Shown here one piece after another: positions 16,326 to 24,914 of a DNA stretch of 64,000 nucleotides. The notes beneath the pieces were generated by a model. It did not search any database. It was not told the origin of the DNA and saw only the letters and a list, made by a program, of their open reading frames with translations. This DNA comes from Natronococcus pandeyae. Its GTDB lineage: Archaea; Halobacteriota; Halobacteria; Halobacteriales; Natrialbaceae. Both the position numbers and the translations under genes were made by a program. Position 1 is the first letter of the stretch, and each line of letters starts with the position of its first letter. Where the stretch lies: NCBI RefSeq assembly GCF_008122205.1, contig NZ_PHNJ01000004.1, forward strand, positions 1-64,000. Reading direction: 5' to 3'.

Positions 16326-17864
16326 CTACTTCTCGACCGTTTCCTTACTGCTCGCTCGGCGACGGAGCCACTCGAGACCGACCGCGCCGCCGAGGAGAGC
16401 GCCACCGCCGGTGAAGCCAGGCACGCTGTCCCCTCCGTCCCCGTCGTCCGTCTCGACTGGTTCCTCCGTCTCGGTGTCGTCCGGTTCGGAGTCAGAACCG
16501 GACTGTTCGTCGTCCGCGGTACTATCGGTCTCTTCGCTCTCGCCTTCGTCGTCCTCCTCTCCGTCCTCGTCCGCCGCTTCGCCCGTCTCAGTGCCTTCGT
16601 CGTCCGCCGCTTCGTTTCCGTCGTCCGCATCGTCCTCGCCGTCGCCGGCCGGTCGAATAGCCGTCAACCCTTCGTTGCGGTTGACGTAAACCACTCCGTC
16701 GTCGACGATACATTCGACGGAGAAGCCGTCACTCCACTGCTTCTCGTCGAACTCGAACGCCCACTTTTCGCTCCCGTCCTCGAGTTCGAGTCCGACGATC
16801 TCGTCGACCCTCGAGGAGTCGTCTTTGTCGTGGGCGAGGACGACCGTGTCGCCGGCGATCGTCGGGGTACCGAACACGTACGGCGCCGCGGCATCCCACG
16901 AGATGCTCGGCCCAATCGCCTCGAGTCCGTGCCGACCGCGCGTGATCGCCGTCTCGTCGGTTGCGGCGGTCACGAACGCATCCGAAACGATCCCTACGCT
17001 CTCCCTCGAGGTGACGTCGAAAACGATCACACCTTCTTCCGCCGGATCCTCGATGAAGAGTCGCTCCTCGGTCGCCGTGAGTCCGTTCCCGAGGTGGCCC
17101 GTGTCCAGGTGGTCGGACCACCGCGTCTCGCCCGTCAGCGGATCGAGCGCGACCAGCGCGTCCGTCCCCGCGAGTCCCTCGTTGCGCCGCTCGTCGAGCA
17201 GCGCCCAGATCGTCCCGTGAGTCGCGGCTACCGTGCCGTAGCCGCTGTTGAACGCGTAGGCGAACTCCCTGGGACCGTTCCGATCCTGTGGCTGATGGGT
17301 CACCCCGACGAACTCTCGCTCCCAGCGAAGCGAACCGTCGGCCGCGTCGAACGCGTAGAGTGCTCCGTCCACGGCCACGTAGACCGCTCCGAACGCGACC
17401 GTCGGCGCGGGGACGGATGCCCCGTCGTCGAACGCTTCCGTCCATCGAACCTCCCCCGTCGACGCCTCGAGTGCCGTCAGTTCCGCACCACCGACGTAGA
17501 CCGCGTCGCCGTCGACGGCCGGCGTTCCGGCGGCGCTGATCTCCTGTTGTACCCACAGGAGCGTGCCGTCGTCCGCGTCGAGGGCGTGTAGTTCGCCGCT
17601 CGTCTGCAGGTAGACGGTTCCGTCGACGACTGCGGCCAGTCCGTTGTGCTCGTACTGCCAGGCGACCGCCGTCAGTTCGTCGAAGCCGCCCGCCGACGGA
17701 ACGTGCCGAGTGTTCCCAGCCGTTCCGCCGTGAGAGGTCCACCCTTCGGGTTCCTCGAGCGCTGGTCCGTCGTTCGTACTCCCCGCTCCCACCGAAGCGA
17801 GGGCGGTGCCAGTCGCGAGTGCTGCACCAGTAGCCACCACCGATCGTCGATACCAGTCGGTCAT
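16326..17864 (-). CDS. Tat-secreted PQQ-type beta-propeller protein, paralogue 2
   Basis: A 512-residue paralogue of the neighbouring propeller proteins. It has a Tat signal (YRRSVVATGAALATGTALASV), PQQ-like repeats over residues about 50-390 (VVDGTVYLQTSGELHALDAD, AVYVGGAELTALEASTGEVR), a shorter acidic stalk (about 395-475) and a PGF-type C-terminus (PGFTGGGALLGGAVGLEWL then RRR). The ATG at 17864 is chosen because a GTG two codons earlier would spoil the promoter spacing shared with the paralogues. It is probably anchored outside the cell; the function is unknown. Confidence 0.87.
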   Translation of the reverse strand: MTDWYRRSVVATGAALATGTALASVGAGSTNDGPALEEPEGWTSHGGTAGNTRHVPSAGGFDELTAVAWQYEHNGLAAVVDGTVYLQTSGELHALDADDGTLLWVQQEISAAGTPAVDGDAVYVGGAELTALEASTGEVRWTEAFDDGASVPAPTVAFGAVYVAVDGALYAFDAADGSLRWEREFVGVTHQPQDRNGPREFAYAFNSGYGTVAATHGTIWALLDERRNEGLAGTDALVALDPLTGETRWSDHLDTGHLGNGLTATEERLFIEDPAEEGVIVFDVTSRESVGIVSDAFVTAATDETAITRGRHGLEAIGPSISWDAAAPYVFGTPTIAGDTVVLAHDKDDSSRVDEIVGLELEDGSEKWAFEFDEKQWSDGFSVECIVDDGVVYVNRNEGLTAIRPAGDGEDDADDGNEAADDEGTETGEAADEDGEEDDEGESEETDSTADDEQSGSDSEPDDTETEEPVETDDGDGGDSVPGFTGGGALLGGAVGLEWLRRRASSKETVEK

Positions 17865-17888
17865 AGACACCTCAATCCAGATTTATTG

Positions 17889-17899
17889 TATTACTATCC
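17889..17899 (-). promoter_or_regulatory. shared promoter element, copy 2
   Basis: Gene-strand GATAGTAATAC, with its core 26-34 bases before the ATG at 17864. It matches copy 1 at ten of eleven positions. The spacing supports the chosen start codon. Confidence 0.55.
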
Positions 17900-18012
17900 T
17901 TCTACTAATTCACGTTTCCCTATAAAAACAGTCGCGAAATGCCGAACTCGAAGGGTCCAATGGTCGTGACAGCGACACTAACCAGACCCCACGATCTGAA
18001 ATTCGATACCAG

Positions 18013-18483
18013 TCAGCAGTCCTGCTCCTCCTCGTAGACGGTGAGCGTACCGGTCTCGGTCTCGTCGTTGGCGGTGACCGTCCAGTCGTGTTCTCCGACG
18101 CCGAGGTCCCTGCTCATGACCCCGTAGTGAGCGGTATCGCACTCGCCCGCCTCGAGTTCGAGGAAGACCGGTTCGTCGATCGGGCCGATCTCGAGCGAGA
18201 CCTCGACTTCGGTCGTTTCGGGACCGCGGTTGGTCACCTCGATGTCGAAGTCGGCGGCGTCTTCGGTCGGGTCGGCCTCCTCCTCGTACGGGACCGCCTC
18301 GGGAGCGTCGACCTCGAGTTCGAGATTCTCGTCGGGCTCATCACTACCGTTCTCGTCGGGCTCGTCACCGTCGTTCTCGTCGGGCTGCTGTTCCTCTTCG
18401 CCGCTCGCCCCGGCAACGAGGACACTTCCAGTTACGAGCGCTGTTCCAGTCGCCAGCACGGATCGCCGATGCCAATCTGGCAT
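18013..18483 (-). CDS. Tat-secreted CARDB-like protein
   Basis: A 156-residue exported protein. It shares the Tat signal of the propeller paralogues (WHRRSVLATGTALVTGSVL), followed by an acidic linker with the repeat DEPDENGSDEPDEN (about 36-58) and one beta-sandwich domain (about 68-156). That domain has the pattern of CARDB/NEW3-type adhesion folds: FDIEVTNRGPETTEVEVSLE and WTVTANDETETGTLTVY. No C-terminal anchor is present, so it may be released or stay bound through its signal. The frame starts earlier, but the ATG at 18483 gives the conserved promoter distance. Confidence 0.78.
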   Translation of the reverse strand: MPDWHRRSVLATGTALVTGSVLVAGASGEEEQQPDENDGDEPDENGSDEPDENLELEVDAPEAVPYEEEADPTEDAADFDIEVTNRGPETTEVEVSLEIGPIDEPVFLELEAGECDTAHYGVMSRDLGVGEHDWTVTANDETETGTLTVYEEEQDC

Positions 18484-18507
18484 GCCTGCACCGATGTGAG
18501 GCGGGCG

Positions 18508-18518
18508 TATTATTACCA
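18508..18518 (-). promoter_or_regulatory. shared promoter element, copy 3
   Basis: Gene-strand GGTAATAATAC, with its core 26-34 bases before the ATG at 18483. It is the most diverged copy, but it keeps the position and the GRTARYAAT pattern. Confidence 0.45.
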
Positions 18519-18646
18519 CGTTGATAAGAACCCAGTTGCTCGTGTCGGAATCGTTTCACCCGCTTTCGAATCGGTGACCGGTTGTGCGCAGACGGTTATC
18601 CGGTCGTTCAGCCCCCGCGCTCGACCGCGCCTCGAGGACGTTACTC

Positions 18647-20560
18647 TCACCCGATGTCCTGCGCCCGTCGACGGAGCCACTCGAGGCCGATCGCGCCGCC
18701 GGCGATCCCTGCACCGGTGGTGAAACCGGGCATCTCGTCGGGGTCGTCCGTTCCGTCGTCGGCAGCTGCTCCGTCGTTATCCGCTTCGTCGGCCGTTTCG
18801 GGTTCTTCGTCGTCCTCTTCGATTTCGTCGTCGTCTTGGATCTCGCTGTCGTCCTCGCCACCGGTCTCGCTGTCGTCCTCGCCGCTGGTTCCGTCGTCGT
18901 CCGTTCCGCCGTTACCGGACTCGTCGTCCTGGTGCTCGTCACCTCCGCTCGATCCGCTGTCGCCGTCCTCATCGGCGGCTTCGCCTTCGTCCGCTTCGTC
19001 ACCGTCCGTTTCCTCGCCGCTTTCGTAGGACTCATCGTCCGGCTCGTCGCTGGTTTCCTCCGCCGTGTCGTCGGTCTCACCTGCGCCATCGTCAGTCTCG
19101 GACTCGTCGCCGTCGTTCTCGGACTCCTCGTTGTCGTTTTCGCTCTCACCGCCGTCGTCGTTCTCGGTCTCGTCGCCGTCGTCAGTTTCCTCCTCACCAG
19201 TCTCGTCGTCGCCCTCTTCGCCGTCGTTCTCGGTCTCGTCGCCGTCGTTCTCGGTCTCGTCGCCGTCCTCATCGCCGGTTTCGTTGTCGTCCGCTTCGTC
19301 TTCGTCCTCCTCCGCTTCCTCCTCGTCGTTCGCGTCACCTTCGTCGGCGGATCGAAGGGCGGTCAGCCCTTCAGCTCGGTCGATGCAGATGATATCGTCC
19401 CCGACGATAACCTCGACGCCGAAGCCGCTCATCCACTGGCGCTCGTCGAACTCGAGTCGCCACCGCTCGGTGCCGTCCTCGAGATCGAGACCGCGGATCA
19501 TATCGGGTTTCTGCGTGTCTGCGGTGTAGCCGACGACGATCGTATCGCCGACGATCACCGGCGCGCCGAAGCCGTCGACGGTCTCCTCGCTCCACGACGA
19601 ACCGGACATCGTCACTTCGAGGCCGTTCCGGCCGCGGGTCACCACGGCGTCCTCGGTCGCCGCGGTCACGAACGCGTCCGAGATGGTCCGCTTGCGTTCC
19701 CTGGATTCGGTGTCGAACACGACCACTTCCTCGCCGACACCGTTCTCGATGAAGAGCGTCCCCTCGATCGCCGTGAGTCCGTCGGCGACGGTACCCAGTT
19801 CCAGGTGCTCCGTCCACTGTGCCTCTCCCGTCAGGGGATCGATCGCGGCCAGTGCGTCGGTCCCCGGGATCCCCCCGTTGCGCCGCTCGTCGAGCAACGC
19901 CCAGACCGTCGCGTTCGACGCAGCGATGGCTCCGTCGTCGGTGCTGAACCCGTAGGAGTAGTCGCTCGAGGAGTCGTCGCCGGGAGGCGAGTACGCGACG
20001 TCCATGGTATCGCGCTCCCAGCGGGGCGTGCCGTCGGCCGCGTCGAACGCGCGGAGCGTTCCGTCGACGATCACGTAAACCGTCTCGAACGCGACCGTCG
20101 GACTGGTGACGGACTCCTCGACGTCGAGTTCGACCGACCACTGCACTCCGCCGGTCTCGGTCGAGAGCGCCGTCAACTTCGACCCGGCGGTGTAGACGGC
20201 GTCTTTGGCGACCGCCGGCGTCTCGCTCGCGCCGACGTCGCTGCTCGTCCACAGCTGGCTCCCGTCGTCCGCGTCGAGGGCGTGCACCTCGCCGTTCGTC
20301 TGCAAGTAAACGGTCCCGTCGACGATCACCGGCGAGCCGTTCTCGTCGTACTGCCAGGCGATCGTCTCCGGAGCCTCGATGCTGCTCATCGACGGCCGCG
20401 AGCGCGTGTTCCGCGCGTTCCCATCGTACGAGGACCAGCCCGCTGGCTCCTCGAGGAGCGGCCGATCGCCCTCCGTAGCCGCACCGATCGAGGCGAGCAG
20501 GCTGCCAGTCGCGAGCGTTGCACCGGTCGTCATCAGGGATCGTCGGGACCAATCGGACAT
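18647..20560 (-). CDS. Tat-secreted PQQ-type beta-propeller protein, paralogue 3
   Basis: A 637-residue paralogue. It has a Tat signal (SRRSLMTTGATLATGSLLASI), PQQ-like repeats over about 45-390 (IVDGTVYLQTNGEVHALDADD, AVYTAGSKLTALSTETGGVQW), an Asp/Glu/Asn/Gly stalk of about 210 residues with ENDGDET repeats, and a PGF-type end (PGFTTGAGIAGGAIGLEWL then RRR). The ATG at 20560 is chosen over the frame's earlier start at 20791, because the upstream part is basic and the promoter element lies 25-33 bases before 20560. Stalk length differs widely between the three paralogues. Confidence 0.87.
   Translation of the reverse strand: MSDWSRRSLMTTGATLATGSLLASIGAATEGDRPLLEEPAGWSSYDGNARNTRSRPSMSSIEAPETIAWQYDENGSPVIVDGTVYLQTNGEVHALDADDGSQLWTSSDVGASETPAVAKDAVYTAGSKLTALSTETGGVQWSVELDVEESVTSPTVAFETVYVIVDGTLRAFDAADGTPRWERDTMDVAYSPPGDDSSSDYSYGFSTDDGAIAASNATVWALLDERRNGGIPGTDALAAIDPLTGEAQWTEHLELGTVADGLTAIEGTLFIENGVGEEVVVFDTESRERKRTISDAFVTAATEDAVVTRGRNGLEVTMSGSSWSEETVDGFGAPVIVGDTIVVGYTADTQKPDMIRGLDLEDGTERWRLEFDERQWMSGFGVEVIVGDDIICIDRAEGLTALRSADEGDANDEEEAEEDEDEADDNETGDEDGDETENDGDETENDGEEGDDETGEEETDDGDETENDDGGESENDNEESENDGDESETDDGAGETDDTAEETSDEPDDESYESGEETDGDEADEGEAADEDGDSGSSGGDEHQDDESGNGGTDDDGTSGEDDSETGGEDDSEIQDDDEIEEDDEEPETADEADNDGAAADDGTDDPDEMPGFTTGAGIAGGAIGLEWLRRRAQDIG
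19220..19261. repeat. exact 21-bp tandem repeat in acidic stalk region
   Basis: Two adjoining identical 21-base units (19220-19240 and 19241-19261) encode a seven-residue ENDGDET repeat in paralogue 3. Similar imperfect units flank them from about 19120 to 19290. Such tracts can expand or contract by slippage, which may explain the unequal stalk lengths of the three paralogues. Confidence 0.8.
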
Positions 20561-21112
20561 ACACCGGACAACCTTTTTTTCGGTCATTGCTATCTGGGAG
20601 TTAGGGACAGTTGACCGGTGAGAAACAGTCACAAGCAGTGCATGCGAGGAGACCCGAACGGCGCTGATCCGCGACGGTTCCATGGCGACCGTTTCGGGCC
20701 GTCGCCGGAACCGAACTCCGACTCCATTACTCCCGATCGACCTCCGTACCGGCCGTTCGTCGACGGATACACTCGAGGCGGAGGTCCCCATCGACGGCGC
20801 CCGAACCGGTGGTAAATTCGGGATTTCCGTCGGCGTTTATCGCGTCGTTTCCGTCGCCGGTGTAACCGTTATCTGCGAGTCGTCGCCATCGATCCGACGT
20901 CTATCGTCTCCCGTTTCTCGTCTTCGGAATTGCGTGCTCCTGAACGGCGAAAATAACGCCGCGTAGCTATCGATCGCGATCCCGTCTCTCGAGACTACCC
21001 GAGTGTTCGGCGCCGTCGGTATCGTCGACATTGCCGGTATTCTCGTCCGTGACTCGCGCATCGACGGGCCTGACCGCACTGCTCATATGCGATCACGGCA
21101 TAGAGGAGTGAA
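20561..21112. other. gene-free divergent intergenic region
   Basis: No convincing gene. The stretch holds the promoter of propeller paralogue 3 (20584-20594) and, at the other end, the upstream region of the histidine kinase, with a GAGGAG ribosome-binding sequence about 21101-21107. Frames here are Arg/Ser-rich without acidic bias. Confidence 0.5.
20584..20594 (-). promoter_or_regulatory. shared promoter element, copy 4
   Basis: Gene-strand GATAGCAATGA, with its core 25-33 bases before the ATG at 20560. It differs from copy 1 at two positions. Confidence 0.5.
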
Positions 21113-22327
21113 ATGGCGCGGCGATCACGCTACGTCTCCGTATTGGGAGTTCTCCTTATCGCCGTTGCGGCCGGCCAATCGCTGCTCAAAGTTGCGAGCG
21201 GCGGTTCGGGTTTCGAGGCGCTCATCGACTTCATATTGCTCGGTTTTACCGGAGCGCTGTTCCTGTACGTCGGGAACTGGCTCTCGAGTTCGGACCTCGA
21301 TCCCGAACTCTATCCGCGGATCGCGGTCTGGAGCCTCGCCGGGGTGGGCGTGATGCTCGTCTTCCTCTTCCTGCGGGTGATTCACCCCGGCGTCCCGTAC
21401 GAGTTCACGTTCGGGACGAGAGCGGTCGCGCTGGCGATCGGTTCGATCGCCGGCCTCGGCATCGGCATCCACGAGGCACGGGCTATTTCGCGGGAGCAGG
21501 ACGTTCAACGGCAGAACGAGCGGCTGCGCCGCGTTCAGGACCGACTCGAGCGGCAAAACGACGAGCTAACCGAGACGCAGGCGGAACTCGAATCGACGGT
21601 TCGGCAACTGGAAGCGTCGAACGAGCGGCTGGACCAGTTCGCGTCGGCAGCCTCGCACGACCTCCAGGAGCCGCTGCGGATGATCTCGAGCTACCTGCAG
21701 CTGCTGGAGGATCGCCACGACGACGACCTCGACGACGAGGCCGAGGAGTTCCTCGAGTACGCCGTCGACGGCGCCGACCGGATGCAGGTGATGGTCGACG
21801 ACCTGCTGCAGTACTCGCGGGTCGACACGCGCGGCGATCCGTTCGAACCGGTCGACCTCGACGACGTGCTCGAGGACGCGCTGACGGATTTGCAGGTGTG
21901 TATCGAGGAGGAAAGCGCCGAGATCACGGCCGAGGAACTCCCCCGCGTCGAGGGCGATCGGAGTCAGCTCCGGCAGCTGTTTCAGAACCTCGTGAGCAAC
22001 GCAACCGAGTACAGCGGCGACGAGCCACCTCGAATTCACATTTCCGCCGAACAGGCGGGCGACGAGTGGAAGATTTCGGTCCGCGACCACGGTATCGGCA
22101 TCGATCCGGACGACCAGGAGCGCATCTTCGAAATTTTCGATCGGCTCCACAGCCACGAGGAACACGAGGGAACGGGCATCGGGCTCGCGCTCTGCAAGCG
22201 GATCGTCGAGCGCCACGACGGCGAGATCTGGGTCGACTCCGAACTCGGCGAGGGGTCGACGTTCTTCTTTACGCTCGAGTCGGGTCTCGAAACGCCGGCG
22301 CCGTCCGACGCGAACTCCGCGCTCTGA
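21113..22327 (+). CDS. membrane sensor histidine kinase
   Basis: A 404-residue sensor kinase. Four hydrophobic segments occupy residues about 7-120, with almost no loops and so probably no external sensor domain. A coiled coil follows (about 122-172, with repeated RLRRVQDRLERQNDELTETQ-like heptads). The phosphoacceptor His is in SAASHDLQEPLRMISSYLQLL (about 181). The ATPase domain carries the N box LFQNLVSNATEYS, the G1 box DHGIGIDPDDQ and the G2 box GTGIGLALCKRIVE. No response regulator is adjacent. GAGGAG about six bases before the ATG suggests a leadered transcript. Confidence 0.9.
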   Translation: MARRSRYVSVLGVLLIAVAAGQSLLKVASGGSGFEALIDFILLGFTGALFLYVGNWLSSSDLDPELYPRIAVWSLAGVGVMLVFLFLRVIHPGVPYEFTFGTRAVALAIGSIAGLGIGIHEARAISREQDVQRQNERLRRVQDRLERQNDELTETQAELESTVRQLEASNERLDQFASAASHDLQEPLRMISSYLQLLEDRHDDDLDDEAEEFLEYAVDGADRMQVMVDDLLQYSRVDTRGDPFEPVDLDDVLEDALTDLQVCIEEESAEITAEELPRVEGDRSQLRQLFQNLVSNATEYSGDEPPRIHISAEQAGDEWKISVRDHGIGIDPDDQERIFEIFDRLHSHEEHEGTGIGLALCKRIVERHDGEIWVDSELGEGSTFFFTLESGLETPAPSDANSAL

Positions 22328-22377
22328 GGGGCGTCGGGTCCCCTCCGCGGCTCGAGTCCGCGCCGGAATCGGGATAG

Positions 22378-22779
22378 TCAGCGATCGTAACCGTCGTGGC
22401 TGTGGTCTCCGTGATCCCGCTCTCCGTCGATCCACTCCGAGGCGTCGCGTTCGCCCTCCGCGAACTCCCGCGTGCGCTCGGTCAGTTCGGCGTTCTCGAG
22501 CACGCCGTCGGCGAGGAGGAGACGCTCCAGGGCGGCGACCCATCGACGGTAGTACGCCGCCTCCGAGGCCTCCCCGTCGGCGGGGACGGCCGCTTCGTCG
22601 ACCTGTTCGATCTCCGCGGCGAGTCGCTTCTGAAACGCCGTCCACTCGTAGGTTCCCTCGTCCGAGAGGGCGACCGCAACGGCGAAGGCCCGCGCCTGCC
22701 ACGGGGCGTGAAAGACCGGGGCATCTTCGTCATCCTTGAGCGCGGCGAGTCGCGACGCCGGAGGCCCGTCGGCGGTCAT
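22378..22779 (-). CDS. nitrile hydratase accessory/activator protein
   Basis: A 133-residue protein resembling the nitrile hydratase activator (P14K/NhlE type), which is a relative of the beta-subunit N-terminus and helps load cobalt and modify the active-site cysteines of the alpha subunit. Visible family segments are FHAPWQARAFAVAVALSDEG, YEWTAFQKRLAAEI and YYRRWVAALERLLLADGVL. The acidic His-rich tail (GERDHGDHSHDGYDR) could bind metal. Its ATG overlaps the alpha-subunit stop (ATGA). It is the last gene of the beta-alpha-activator operon. Confidence 0.85.
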   Translation of the reverse strand: MTADGPPASRLAALKDDEDAPVFHAPWQARAFAVAVALSDEGTYEWTAFQKRLAAEIEQVDEAAVPADGEASEAAYYRRWVAALERLLLADGVLENAELTERTREFAEGERDASEWIDGERDHGDHSHDGYDR

Positions 22780-23405
22780 CGCTCGCCTCCACCGAGTCGC
22801 TCGACGCCGATCATCGCGTCCCGGCTCACGAGGTCGACCAGCTCGTCCTCGTCCATCCCCGCGGTTCCCGGCGGCCGCTGCGGGAGCACCATGTACCGGA
22901 GTTCGGAGGTGCTGTCGTGGACGTGGATCTCGACGTCCGAGGGAAGGTCGGTGTCGAACTCCTCTGCGAGTAGCGTCCGCGGCTCCTTCACCGCGCGCGA
23001 CCGGTACGCAGGCGTCTTGTACCACGTCGGCGGCAGCCCGAGCAGCGCCCACGGGTAACACGAGCAGAGCGTACAGACCACCAGGTGGTGCTCGTCCGGC
23101 GCGTTCGCGACGACCTCGAGGTCGATCGCATCGCCGTCGACGTCGACGACCTCCGATGCAGCGGCCATCCCGTCCTCGAGGAGTCGCTCGCGGTACGCGT
23201 CGTCGGTCCACGCGCGGGCGACGACGCGGGCGCCGTTGAGCGGGCCGATCTCGTCCTCATAGGTGGCGATGACGTCGTCGACGGCGTCGCTCGAGAGCAG
23301 TTCCTTCTCGATCAGCAGCGACTGGAGCGCGCGGACGCGCGCCTCCGGGTCGTGTTCGCGGGCGTGCTCGTCGGGATCGAACTCGTCCTCGTCGGCGTCG
23401 GTCAT
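22776..23405 (-). CDS. nthA: nitrile hydratase alpha subunit, cobalt type
   Basis: The catalytic subunit converting nitriles to amides. The 209-residue protein has the metal-binding claw VCTLCSCYPWALLGLPP (Cys near 111, 114 and 116). Thr in CTLCSC is the cobalt-type mark; iron enzymes have Ser. Further family segments are ARVVARAWTDDAYRERLLEDG, WYKTPAYRSRAVKEPRTLL and ELRYMVLPQRPPGT. It overlaps both neighbours by four bases. The start is the ATG at 23405; the longer frame is the shadow of the beta subunit. A thiocyanate hydrolase gamma subunit is a related alternative, but the separate full-length beta gene favours nitrile hydratase. Confidence 0.92.
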   Translation of the reverse strand: MTDADEDEFDPDEHAREHDPEARVRALQSLLIEKELLSSDAVDDVIATYEDEIGPLNGARVVARAWTDDAYRERLLEDGMAAASEVVDVDGDAIDLEVVANAPDEHHLVVCTLCSCYPWALLGLPPTWYKTPAYRSRAVKEPRTLLAEEFDTDLPSDVEIHVHDSTSELRYMVLPQRPPGTAGMDEDELVDLVSRDAMIGVERLGGGER

Positions 23406-24097
23406 CGTTCCCCCTCCGTCCCGGCGTCGGCCGGCTTCAGGTACGACTCCCACAGATCGAGGGTGACGCTGACGCCGGGTTCGGCGTCCTCTCCCCACAG
23501 CTCCGCGCCGTCGAAGGCCACCTGGTAGAGCGGTTCGGCGCCGTCCCGGCCGTGGGCGCGAGCGTCGGGGAGGACGTGGGTTCCGCGATGAGCGACCACC
23601 TCGCCGCGGGCGCGGCGGGCGTAGCGCGGACAGCGGGTGTGTCCGTCCGGGTGCGCGTTCCGGACCGCAACCGCGTCGCCTACGGAAAACGACGGCGATT
23701 CCTCGTCGGCGTCGGTCGCGTAGGAGTCGGCGACGCCGGCGGCGAGCCGTCCGAGCATGTCGGGTTCCTCGTACTCCGGAACGATCGCGTTTCCGGCCTC
23801 GAACGCTTCGGCTCGGGCTGCGAAGGCCTCGGGATCGATCGCGTCGTTCTCGACTAACAACCGCGTGAGTGCGGTGACCCAGCGGTCGTAGTAGCTCGAC
23901 TCGAGGTAGAAATCCGGCGGCATCCGTTCGATGCTGTGGCGAAACTCGTCGATCGAGGCGAACCGGTTTCCCAGCGTGGCGACGAACGTCGCGTACGTCT
24001 CGCCCTCCCAGCGCTCGTGGAAGGTTTCGCTCTCGCCCCCGTCGTACGGGACCGGACCGAACCCGTCCATCCCGCCGAGATCGTGGATCCCGTTCAT
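23402..24097 (-). CDS. nthB: nitrile hydratase beta subunit
   Basis: The structural partner of the alpha subunit, first gene of the operon. The 231-residue protein opens with the family signature MNGIHDLGGMDGFGPV, continues with FRHSIERMPPDFYLESSYYDRWVTALTRLL in two pieces of helix, and ends with the SH3-like barrel VGDAVAVRNAHPDGHTRCPRY ... LYQVAFDGAELWGEDAEPG. A TATA-like TTTATCAC on the minus strand about 24-31 bases before the ATG suggests a leaderless operon transcript. The length is typical. Confidence 0.92.
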   Translation of the reverse strand: MNGIHDLGGMDGFGPVPYDGGESETFHERWEGETYATFVATLGNRFASIDEFRHSIERMPPDFYLESSYYDRWVTALTRLLVENDAIDPEAFAARAEAFEAGNAIVPEYEEPDMLGRLAAGVADSYATDADEESPSFSVGDAVAVRNAHPDGHTRCPRYARRARGEVVAHRGTHVLPDARAHGRDGAEPLYQVAFDGAELWGEDAEPGVSVTLDLWESYLKPADAGTEGER

Positions 24098-24154
24098 GGC
24101 ACTCCCGTGTACAGTAATCGTGATAAACCTAGCTGCCGGCCGCGCTCCGGCGAC

Positions 24155-24913
24155 TCATCGAGACGCCGTCTCGAGGTTGGACCGGAGGTGTCGGTTCGCG
24201 GCCGCCAGCACGCGCTCGAGCACGACCGGATCGTCGCTGGGTCGGCCGACGCTGACCGCGTCGGCGCCGTACTCGGCGTACTCGCGGACCGTCTCCTCGT
24301 CGCGCACGCCGTTGTTGGCGATGACGTAGCAATCGGCCGCGTCGACGACGTTCGCGACCGCGGACTCGGTGTCCATCGCGTCGACGTGGACGAACGACGC
24401 GCCCGCGTCCTCGAGCGCTCGCGCGAGCGCGGGGAGGTCGACCCCGGGTACCTCCGCGCGGACCTTGACGCCGACGGTGGCGCCGGTTTCGGCGGCGCGC
24501 TCGACGTATTCGCGGAGGCGGTCGGCGTCCTGCAGCAGCGTCTCGCCACAGCCGACCGCGCACAGTTCGCCCTGGCGGCAGTGGGCGTTGATTTCGAGAA
24601 ACGCGTCTCGGTCGCGACAGACGCGAGCGACGTCGACGACCGGTTCTATAGTCGTGCTCCGGACGTTGAACGCCGGCTGGATCGGCGTGTCCTCGAGCGC
24701 GGCGAGTTGGCTGTCGACGAACTCGAGGGGGTCGTCGGGGAGGAACTCGTTGCGGTCGCGGTCGTGTACCATCTCTCGAGCGGCCGCTCTCGCGTCTGCG
24801 TCGAGGGCGATGCCGCCGAGGAACGCCGCCCCGGCGTACTCCGAACCGGCATGGGCCCAGTCGGCGTCCGCCTCGCCGCTGAGACTCGCCAGCGCGAGCG
24901 GTGGCTCGAACAT
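24155..24913 (-). CDS. tRNA-dihydrouridine synthase-like TIM-barrel protein
   Basis: A 252-residue TIM-barrel protein of the Dus-related archaeal group. Visible are the end-of-strand segments FLEINAHCRQGELCAVGCGETLLQ-like (with the Cys-rich CRQGELCAVGCG), GATVGVKVRAEVPGVDL with the conserved Lys, VHVDAMDTES and YVIANNGVRDEETVREY. FMN binding at the last two strands is expected from the family. True tRNA dihydrouridylation is unproven for this short archaeal branch. The start lies one base after the cofD stop, so it is in the cofD operon. Confidence 0.75.
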   Translation of the reverse strand: MFEPPLALASLSGEADADWAHAGSEYAGAAFLGGIALDADARAAAREMVHDRDRNEFLPDDPLEFVDSQLAALEDTPIQPAFNVRSTTIEPVVDVARVCRDRDAFLEINAHCRQGELCAVGCGETLLQDADRLREYVERAAETGATVGVKVRAEVPGVDLPALARALEDAGASFVHVDAMDTESAVANVVDAADCYVIANNGVRDEETVREYAEYGADAVSVGRPSDDPVVLERVLAAANRHLRSNLETASR

Positions 24914-24914
24914 C

